Origin: Lachnospiraceae bacterium
Lineage (GTDB): Bacteria; Bacillota_A; Clostridia; Lachnospirales; Lachnospiraceae
Length of the DNA: 9,236 nt
Reading direction: 5' to 3'
Assembly: GCA_017652545.1 (NCBI GenBank)
Contig: JAGCAV010000223.1
Span: forward strand, 1-9,236
The notes below the pieces were generated by a model, which was not told the DNA's origin, made no database searches, and worked only from the letters and a program-made list of their open reading frames with translations. Shown piece by piece: positions 1 through 5,888 of this stretch (position 1 is its first letter; each line of letters opens with the position of its first letter). Position numbers and translations under genes: made by a program.

Positions 1-801
1 GGCGCCGTATCCCTTGTTTCCGTTCGTAAATGCATACTGATAGAAAAGATAAACGACCGACTGTACAGATTTAAGAGCTACATTGGTTTTGTCCATGACC
101 ATGAACATCAGGTCGAAGATGGTCAGGGCGCCGATGATACGGGTCTGGACAATAAAGAATGTGGTGGGCGAAAGCAGCGGGACTGTGATGTTCCAGAACT
201 GCCTGAAGCCGCCGGCCCCGTCAATGGAAGCTGCTTCATAGAAGTCTCCCGGGATCTCCTGCAGACCGCCTATAAACAGCACCATGTTGTAACCGATGAT
301 CGACCACACACCGATCACGCCGATCGAGATCCATGCGATATTCGGATCGGAGATCCACGCAACGCTTGTATGGAAAACATTGTTGATCAGACCGAACTGG
401 GTATTGTACAGCCATTTCCAGACCATGGCCACTGCAGCAGGTGCGCAGACCATGGGCAGGAAGAAGATCGTACGATAGACGGAACGGCCGGCGATCTTTT
501 TGTTCAGCAGAACAGCCAGGATCAGCGCGATGATAATACCGAACGGCACTTCAATGATCGCGTATTTGATGGTATTCAGGAATGACTGCCAGGTTTCCGC
601 TGAAGAAAGCACTTTTGAGTAGTTGGCCAGGCCCACGAACTTGTTGCCTTTTCCGAAGTCACCTGTCTTGCAGAAGGACTGCCAGATCGTATTGAAGATC
701 GGATAGAAGTTCAGGATGATCAGACCAATGATCGTCGGCGCTACGAAGATCAACCCCCATTTGGCCTCGTTTTTCTCTCTGGGAGACATGTGTCTAGACA
801 A
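1..801 (-). CDS. ABC sugar transporter permease, MalF/UgpA type (3' end outside window)
   Basis: Inner permease subunit of a carbohydrate ABC importer (binding-protein-dependent transport family). The visible 267 residues hold an N-terminal membrane segment (WGLIFVAPTIIGLIILNFYP), a periplasm-side region ending in a GLANY motif, further hydrophobic spans, and the cytoplasmic EAA loop that docks on the ATPase (YEAASIDGAG, then ITVPLL, near residues 188-210). The gene runs off base 1 in frame, and about 25-30 residues are probably missing compared with a usual 290-300. I chose the TTG at 801-799 because AGGAGG (817-812) and GGGGAG sit at normal distance from it. The ATG at 789-787 is in frame but about 22 bases from AGGAGG. 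It follows the binding-protein gene by 134 bases, so the two are probably co-transcribed. A second permease would be expected next, outside the window. No ATPase is visible; many Firmicutes sugar importers of this class borrow a shared MsmK-type ATPase. Confidence 0.93.
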   Translation of the reverse strand, partial: MSRHMSPREKNEAKWGLIFVAPTIIGLIILNFYPIFNTIWQSFCKTGDFGKGNKFVGLANYSKVLSSAETWQSFLNTIKYAIIEVPFGIIIALILAVLLNKKIAGRSVYRTIFFLPMVCAPAAVAMVWKWLYNTQFGLINNVFHTSVAWISDPNIAWISIGVIGVWSIIGYNMVLFIGGLQEIPGDFYEAASIDGAGGFRQFWNITVPLLSPTTFFIVQTRIIGALTIFDLMFMVMDKTNVALKSVQSVVYLFYQYAFTNGNKGYGA

Positions 802-830
802 GTATTTCTCCCCTCCTTTCCTGTAGAACA

Positions 831-859
831 GGGCTGCCGCCCTTATATTGCGGCAGCCC
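831..859 (-). other. Intergenic hairpin between binding-protein and permease genes
   Basis: A perfect 10-bp inverted repeat (GGGCTGCCGC at 831-840, GCGGCAGCCC at 850-859) encloses a 9-base loop. It lies 77 bases past the binding-protein stop and 30 bases before the permease start. On the minus strand it is followed by TGTTCTACAGG rather than a U-tract, so it is not a classic intrinsic terminator. By analogy with the malE-malF gap, it could protect the upstream mRNA or attenuate, giving more binding protein than permease. That role is inference. Confidence 0.7.
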
Positions 860-935
860 CGTCAGGGTTCATATCATGCTTGCATCACATTGGCAGATAG
901 GACATGTCAATAACGTGATGCTTCTTAGCATTCGA

Positions 936-2216
936 TTATTCGTTGGCGATTGCTTCCTCGATGATTGCCTGTGCATTGTCGCATGCTGCAGCCATCAGAT
1001 CGGGATCGGACGGATTCTGCCACGGATCAAGGAAAGCACCTGCCTGCTGCAGCTTATCTTCCCAAACAGTGGTGTTCCTGGTGTAAGGCCTGAAGTACAG
1101 CTGTGCATCTTCTTCAGCCTTGGTGAATGCGGACACATCCATGCCCGGGAACGCATTCGCGAATTCCTCAGACACGCTCATCATGCCGGCCATGGTCACG
1201 CCAAGCTCGGCCTGCTTCTTCTGATTTTCTTCGTTGCAGAACCAGGAGATCAGGCTGTAGCAGGCATCGGGATCCTCAACCTGATAGGAAGCGGCCCAGC
1301 CAAGTCCGTTGTAGCAGCTCCAGCGCTCACCCTCATCGCACGCGCCGTTGCCGTTGGCATCGCCGTAGGGGATCAGAGCCCATGCATAGTCGTCATGGTT
1401 CTCAGCCTTGTAGAAGAAGTTGATCATCCAGGAACCCTGTGTGATCATGCCGACCAGGCCGGATGCGAACAGGGAGTCGGTGCCGGTCTCGGCAACAGTG
1501 GTCTGCGGAGCGGCAACTTCAAGGATCTTACGGACCATTTCCATAGCAGCCTTGCCTTCGTCAGAGCCGATGGTGGTTCCCTTGTGATCTTCAGTCACGA
1601 TCTGTGCGCCGTAATCATACACAAAGTTGTACCAGCCGTCCTGGTTGTTGGAGGTGTTCAGCGCATAGCCGTACACGCCGTCGTCCTTGCCGGCCTCGGT
1701 GATCGCGGTAGCGGCAGCCAGGACATCATCCCATGACCAGTCATCTGTCGGATAGTCAACGCCGTACTTGTCGAAGATGGCCTTGTTGTAAAGAAGGGCG
1801 ATCGTGTCATGATCCTTCGGCAGTGCATACTGTACGCCATCGCTCTTGTACAGTTCCACAATGCCTTCATAATAGTTGGAAAGATCGATGGAATCATCTG
1901 CTGCGATGTAGTCATCCAGCGGAAGGATCAGGTCATTTTCCATGTACATCTGTGCCGTGTTGGAGTGCATCCAGAAAACATCGGGCATCTGTCCGCCTGA
2001 AGCGCCTGCCTCAAGCAGTGTCCAGTAGTTGTCCCAGTCAACAACGTCGATGACAACTTTGATACCGGACTGTTCTGTCCAGGCATCGGCGATCTCCTGA
2101 ATACCCGCCAGCTGGTTGTTATCCCAGATGTTGACGTGGATCTCGCCTGCCGCCATAGCTGTGCCCGTCATGGCGATCAGGCCGGCAGCAAGTACACCTA
2201 ATAAAGCTTTTTTCAT
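936..2216 (-). CDS. ABC sugar-binding protein (extracellular solute-binding protein family 1)
   Basis: A 426-residue substrate-capture subunit of a carbohydrate importer. The N-terminus is a Sec signal peptide (MKK, then a hydrophobic stretch, then TAMA/AGE with likely cleavage near residue 22-23). There is no lipobox cysteine, which is unusual for a Gram-positive binding protein. The mature part has family features: a WDN start strand, DWDNYWTLLEAGASGGQMPDV (residues 60-80), a PKDHDT hinge segment near 133-138, WSWDDV near 160-165, QGSW near 260-263 and YNGLGW near 302-307. Residues 286-297 (DANGNGACDEGE) form an EF-hand-like calcium loop just before YNGLGW. The ATG at 2216 has AGGAGG nine bases upstream. 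The gene stands behind its own promoter region, after a terminator, and the permease follows. The ligand cannot be read from the sequence. The GH36 and GH3 neighbours suggest an alpha-galactosylated or beta-glucosyl oligosaccharide. Confidence 0.93.
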   Translation of the reverse strand: MKKALLGVLAAGLIAMTGTAMAAGEIHVNIWDNNQLAGIQEIADAWTEQSGIKVVIDVVDWDNYWTLLEAGASGGQMPDVFWMHSNTAQMYMENDLILPLDDYIAADDSIDLSNYYEGIVELYKSDGVQYALPKDHDTIALLYNKAIFDKYGVDYPTDDWSWDDVLAAATAITEAGKDDGVYGYALNTSNNQDGWYNFVYDYGAQIVTEDHKGTTIGSDEGKAAMEMVRKILEVAAPQTTVAETGTDSLFASGLVGMITQGSWMINFFYKAENHDDYAWALIPYGDANGNGACDEGERWSCYNGLGWAASYQVEDPDACYSLISWFCNEENQKKQAELGVTMAGMMSVSEEFANAFPGMDVSAFTKAEEDAQLYFRPYTRNTTVWEDKLQQAGAFLDPWQNPSDPDLMAAACDNAQAIIEEAIANE

Positions 2217-2254
2217 TGTTGGTACCCTCCTTTTAAAAGATAGATGGTCGTTAT

Positions 2255-2269
2255 GAAGCGAAACGCTTC
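2255..2269. promoter_or_regulatory. Perfect palindrome in the binding-protein leader (possible operator)
   Basis: GAAGCG-AAA-CGCTTC is a perfect 6+3+6 inverted repeat. It begins about 10 bases past the end of a TATAAT box, so it would cover roughly +3 to +17 of the transcript. That position suits a roadblock repressor site. Its GAAGCGTTTC core resembles LacI-family/CcpA-type sites with a central CG, but it matches the cre consensus only partly. As RNA it could also form a small hairpin. Confidence 0.5.
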
Positions 2270-2278
2270 GGTGTTGTA

Positions 2279-2307
2279 ATTATACGCCTTTTTTTCGTCA
2301 GAATGTA
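2279..2307 (-). promoter_or_regulatory. Promoter of the binding-protein gene
   Basis: The minus strand carries a perfect -10 hexamer, TATAAT (2284-2279), 62 bases before the ATG. The hexamer 17 bases upstream is TACATT (2307-2302), a poor -35, which suits a promoter that needs an activator. A TTGACA lies further up (2334-2329) but has no convincing -10 at 16-18 bases (GCCATA at 17). The TATAAT site is my preferred call, with start of transcription near 2272. Confidence 0.55.
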
Positions 2308-2311
2308 TGGC

Positions 2312-2332
2312 GATATGTCTTATTGATATGTC
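2312..2332. promoter_or_regulatory. GACATATC direct repeat, candidate AraC-regulator operator
   Basis: On the minus strand GACATATC occurs twice (2332-2325 and 2319-2312) with a 5-base gap, a 13-bp period. Relative to the assumed start near 2272 it lies at about -40 to -60, where AraC-type activators often bind. The same motif and gap recur upstream of the GH36 gene (5726-5746). Assignment to the AraC protein of this locus is inference. Confidence 0.5.
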
Positions 2333-2412
2333 AAAATGTTTAAACGCAATGAACATCCCCCATTTTTTCGGAGATTCGGTTCGAGTTTTTGTGCAAAATA
2401 ACTTTTCTGTGT

Positions 2413-2455
2413 AAAAATGACAGCCGGAGGGCCCTCAGCCCTCCGGCTCCTTTTT
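2413..2455 (-). terminator. Intrinsic terminator after the AraC gene, probably bidirectional
   Basis: An 11-bp perfect stem (AGCCGGAGGGC at 2422-2432 with GCCCTCCGGCT at 2438-2448) has a 5-base loop. On the minus strand it is followed by GTCATTTTT, with the T-run at 2417-2413. On the plus strand it is followed by CCTTTTT at 2449-2455. It begins directly after the AraC stop codon and separates that transcript from the transporter promoter. Confidence 0.9.
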
Positions 2456-3389
2456 ACAGCCTGCCTCCGTTAAACTGTCCCTTGACTGTCAGTGAGACCA
2501 GCTCCGGTTTCAGAACCCTGAACTGGCTGGGTGTTATATGAAAATGGTTCTTGAATGCCTTGGAGAAGGACATGGTATCGGCATAGCCGATCTCCTCGGC
2601 GATCTCCCCCACAGACCAGGACGTATGCCGGAGCAGGTCTCCGGCTCTCTCCATCCTGAAATTCATCAGGAATTCCTGCGGAGATACTTTCATTTCACGC
2701 TTGAAAAGGCTCGTCAGATAGCTGCGGCTGATCCCGACGGCATCCGCCACGTCTGACACTTTTACCGTGCTCTCCTTTGAATTGATCAGCAGATTCACCG
2801 CTTTCTTAACATAAAGCTGGTCGGGCGTGCCGTCCGATGGGATCTGCGGCATGACCTGGGCGCCATTCTCCGCAATCAGTGCCAGCAGATGATACATGGC
2901 ACCCATTCGGAACAGTTCATTGGCATAATTCAGCTCGGAATACTGCAGAAGTTCCTCCATGGTCTCACAGATCCGGTCCATGTTCCGGCAGGTCAGCACC
3001 GGGGAATCGGGTGAAAAACCTGCCCGCCTCATCATCTCCTCGCTGCGGAAACCGTGAAATCCGATCCACATATAGTACCAGGGATCTGTCTGATCCGCCT
3101 GGTAGATGGTCTCTTCACCCGGATAGATCAGGAAAGTCTGTCCCGGTCCGATCCGGAATGTCTGCCCCTGTTTGGTGAGCGTCCCCCGGCCGCTCCGGAC
3201 CATGTGAAGGATATAATTCGTCCTCACAAACGGTCCGAACAGATATCCCGGCTCGCACTGTTCCTTCCCGAAATAGTTCAGGTTGATCGGATTGATGCTG
3301 GGGATGCTCTGCGCCTCCTGGAGGTTCTCCATGCTCCAGTACCGGTCATTCTCCGTCCAGCCGACTTCTTTTCTGTAAATATTCTCCAT
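2454..3389 (-). CDS. AraC-family transcriptional regulator
   Basis: A cytoplasmic sugar-responsive DNA-binding protein of about 311 residues. The first half is an AraC_binding cupin-like sensor domain (FGPFVRTNYILHMVRSGRG, then RIGPGQTFLIYPGEE and WYYMWIGFHG). The last 100 residues are the AraC DNA-binding domain with two helix-turn-helix units: VKVSDVADAVGISRSYLTSL near 209-228, and SVGEIAEEIGYAD near 259-271, running into SFSKAFKNHFHITPSQFR. The start is uncertain. A GTG at 3401 gives 315 residues but has no Shine-Dalgarno. The ATG at 3389 has a weak GGA at seven bases. A later ATG at 3332 would still keep the sensor domain. An in-frame TGA lies just upstream of the GTG. The gene follows GH36 closely and is likely co-transcribed with it, so it may control itself as well as the transporter. 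Activation is more usual than repression in this family. Confidence 0.92.
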   Translation of the reverse strand: MENIYRKEVGWTENDRYWSMENLQEAQSIPSINPINLNYFGKEQCEPGYLFGPFVRTNYILHMVRSGRGTLTKQGQTFRIGPGQTFLIYPGEETIYQADQTDPWYYMWIGFHGFRSEEMMRRAGFSPDSPVLTCRNMDRICETMEELLQYSELNYANELFRMGAMYHLLALIAENGAQVMPQIPSDGTPDQLYVKKAVNLLINSKESTVKVSDVADAVGISRSYLTSLFKREMKVSPQEFLMNFRMERAGDLLRHTSWSVGEIAEEIGYADTMSFSKAFKNHFHITPSQFRVLKPELVSLTVKGQFNGGRL

Positions 3390-3452
3390 GATGCTGTCCA
3401 CTCGTCAGGAAAGTTTACGGATCATTTCCGCTGCTGCATTCGAACACTCAGA

Positions 3453-5672
3453 TCAGTCCACGGCCTTCAGCACATAAACGGAAGATGAAAAATCTCCGTC
3501 ATAGTGTCCTTTGAAACCAAACTTGCCGGTCGACTCATCGGAAGTGATCAGTCCCGCGTTCATCAGCTCGTCTCCGTAGAAGGTTCCCTCTCCTTCCACC
3601 GCATAAGCCGTATCCGGGTCCAGGCCCTGCAGCGCAAGGCGTGTGAACGGCGCGTTCACCCTGGCCAGCTGCCGGTAATAGCCGACAATGGCTTCCTTCC
3701 TGTCCTCGCTGACGACCATCCAGCCTGCCTCATTATGCTCAAACGGAGACTGGAGCCTGTAGAAGGTTCCGAACTGGATCAGTTCCCTGTAATCCTTCAT
3801 GAACTGCGTGTATTCACAGACAGAAGCGATCTCATCCTCCGGCAGCGTGTTCAGGTCCAGCTCATATCCGAAGGTCCCGAAAAGAGCCACATTCGCTCTT
3901 GTTCTGATCGATGTCGTCCGGCTCAGCTGATGATTGGGAACAGCTGAAACATGGCTGCCCATGCTCACGATCGGATATCCGTAGGAGGTCCCGTACTGGA
4001 TCTTCAGACGTTCCATCGCATCCGTATCGTCGCTGGTCCAGGCCTGCGGCGCGTAGTAAAGCATGCCTGCGTCAAACCTGCCGCCGCCCGCGGAACAGGA
4101 TTCAAAGAGGATGTTGGGGAATTCCGAGATCAGCCGCTCATACAGGGAATATACGCCAAGAATATGACGGTGGAAGACCTCGCCCTGTCGGTCAGCCGGA
4201 AGCGTCCTGTCATAACATTCCGTGACACATCTGTTCATATCCCACTTGATATAGGAGATCTTCGCGTTCCCGATCACGTCCCTGAGCATCCCGTGAATAT
4301 AATCCACCACCTCGGGCCTTGAATAGTCAAGAATATACTGATGCCTGCCAAGACACGCCTTCCGGTCCGGCACGCTGAATGCCCAGTCGGGATGCGCGCG
4401 GTACAGGTCCGAATCGGGGTTGACCATCTCAGGCTCGATCCAGAGTCCGAATTTCAGGCCAAGATCCTCGATCTTCTGCGACAGCCCGTCGATTCCACCG
4501 GGGAGGATGTCCTTCGCGACATACCAGTCGCCCAGCCCGGCAAAATCATTGCGCCGCTTTCCGAACCAGCCGTCATCGAGAACGAACAGCTCTACGCCGC
4601 ATTCTTTTGCCTATTTCGCGATCTTCAGGATTTTCTCCTCACTGATATCAAAATAGGTCGCTTCCCAGTTGTTGATCAGGATCGGCCTGGGCTGATCCCG
4701 CCAGATACCTCTGGCCAGGCGGTGACGATACAGCCTGTGGAACGTCTGGCTCATGCCGTTCAGTCCCTCATCGGAAAAGACCGTCACGGCTTCAGGCGTC
4801 TGAAAAGCGCGGCCCGGTTCCAGCTTCCACGAAAACCACTCCGGGTTGATGCCAAGCAGGATCCTCGTATTCCGGTAATTGTCCACCTGGGCGCCGGCAA
4901 GAAAATTGCCGCTGTAGACCAGGGAGAATCCCATCACTTCGCCCTGCTTTTCATCCGCGGACGGGCGTTTGAGAACGATGAAGGGATTCTGCTGATGGGA
5001 AGAAGTCCCGCGCAGGCTCTCCACCTCCGTCGTTCCGATATCGAGCTTTCTGCATACGGGATATCTCTCCCTGCCCCAGGCACCGGAAAACTGTATCCAC
5101 TCATAATCCGGATCAGGCAGATCCAGACACATGCTGAGCGCTCTCTCGACCTGAACGGGGCTTCCGCCCTCATTTGTCAGACGGGCGGATCTTGCAACCG
5201 CACCTTCTTTCGCGAACAGCGTATACAGCAGCTCAAGCCTGATCCCGGCGACTTCGTCTTTCAGCGTTACGATCAGGGTCTGTGCCTCGTCATCGCTCTC
5301 GGCGTACGTGGCGGGCAGTCCTTCCAGCTTCGGCTTTCCCGGTACGATCTCATGGGAAGCGTACACGAACTTTGTGATCCGGCTGCCGTTTCCCTGCAGG
5401 ATCTGCACGGCGCCCTGCCTGTAGTCTCCATTCCCGTAAGACGGATACTCCTGCTTCACCAGCTCAAGAGAGACCATATTCTCTTCTTCCTCATAGGAAG
5501 AGTGTACACGGAAGGCACATTCCAGCAGATGGCTGAAGTCTTCCCTGTCATGCAGCCGTTTGCCGAAGTACAGCTGGCCAAGCTGACCGCCCGGCAGGAC
5601 CGTCATGATGTAGCTGATCTTATCATTCTGCAGATGAAAGGTTTTTGTTTTTTCATGAAACAGTATTTGCAT
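3453..5672 (-). pseudogene. GH36 alpha-galactosidase interrupted by an in-frame TAG
   Basis: Releases alpha-galactose from raffinose, melibiose or galactosylated oligosaccharides; no signal peptide, so cytoplasmic. The reading frame is 740 codons, the usual GH36 length, and starts at an ATG with AGGAGG six bases upstream. The order is an N-terminal beta-sandwich (about 1-330), a TIM barrel with NNWEATYFD (W336) and VLDDGWFG (D366, D367), nucleophile D478 in YIKWDMNR, SCSAGGGRFD with C526, and acid/base D548 in WTSDD, then a C-terminal beta domain. These numbers coincide with those I recall for Geobacillus AgaA/AgaB. Codon 354 (4613-4611) is TAG in IAK-stop-AKECG, a helix position where homologues carry K, E or Q. 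No frame shift accompanies it. Without readthrough the 353-residue product lacks all catalytic residues. It is either a recent nonsense mutation, a sequence error, or a recoded amber. The true stop is TGA. Confidence 0.9.
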
Positions 5673-5719
5673 TTTTATCCTCCTGAAAATCCGGATCTTC
5701 GCACCAATGCTCACTTTAA

Positions 5720-5748
5720 AATGTACCAATGTCAGAATGATATGTCCA
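5720..5748 (-). promoter_or_regulatory. Possible promoter of the GH36 gene
   Basis: On the minus strand TGGACA (5748-5743, five of six matches to the -35 consensus) is followed after 17 bases by TACATT (5725-5720). The -10 is preceded by TGG, giving a TGn extended -10 feature. Transcription would start near 5713, about 40 bases before the ATG. The -35 overlaps the first copy of the GACATATC repeat. The -10 itself is only a moderate match. Confidence 0.4.
5726..5746. promoter_or_regulatory. Second GACATATC-type direct repeat, candidate operator
   Basis: On the minus strand GACATATC (5746-5739) is followed after 5 bases by GACATTGG (5733-5726), a degenerate copy. The phasing is the same 13 bp as in the perfect pair upstream of the binding-protein gene (2312-2332). 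It overlaps the suggested -35 of the GH36 gene. Confidence 0.45.
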
Positions 5749-5805
5749 GATGTTTTTCATGGCCCCGACGCGGAGGACACCAAAATTCTGTGCCGGGGAT
5801 CGAAA

Positions 5806-5829
5806 CGGGCCGGATATGGATCCGGCCCG
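5806..5829 (-). terminator. GC-rich hairpin after the GH3 gene, weak terminator or mRNA end stabiliser
   Basis: A perfect 10-bp stem (CGGGCCGGAT at 5806-5815 with ATCCGGCCCG at 5820-5829) has a 4-base loop and lies 60 bases past the GH3 stop. On the minus strand it is followed only by TTTCGATCC, so the U-tract is poor. It could partly terminate before the GH36 promoter or protect the GH3 message. Confidence 0.5.
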
Positions 5830-5888
5830 CCATGTAAAGAAACTCCGTTATTTTGTTCCGACAGAAGCAAAGGCCTGTCCGCCTGTCA

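Noticed and set aside
899..908. GACATGTC near the end of the binding-protein gene as another copy of the operator motif
   Set aside because: It is a palindrome differing from GACATATC, is not repeated at 13 bp, and lies just after a stop codon with no promoter.
876..1736. 286-residue plus-strand open frame opposite the binding-protein gene
   Set aside because: It is the antisense shadow of a well-supported gene. It has no ribosome binding site I would trust and no recognisable domain.
2302..2334. TTGACA at 2334-2329 as the main -35 of the binding-protein promoter
   Set aside because: At 17 bases the -10 would be GCCATA, a poor match, while a perfect TATAAT lies further downstream. It is kept only as an alternative.
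3453..4427. Separate 324-residue gene starting at the methionine at 4427
   Set aside because: It would begin inside the TIM barrel and lack the first strands and the substrate-binding aspartates. It has no Shine-Dalgarno and is simply the part of GH36 after the amber codon.
5673..5729. Longer GH36 start at 5729
   Set aside because: The 19 extra residues are not family-like and would cover the leader. The ATG at 5672 has an AGGAGG at ideal spacing.
4341..5837. 498-residue plus-strand open frame opposite the GH36 gene
   Set aside because: It is antisense to a gene with clear family motifs. Its translation shows no recognisable domain, and such frames are common opposite GC-rich codon-biased genes.
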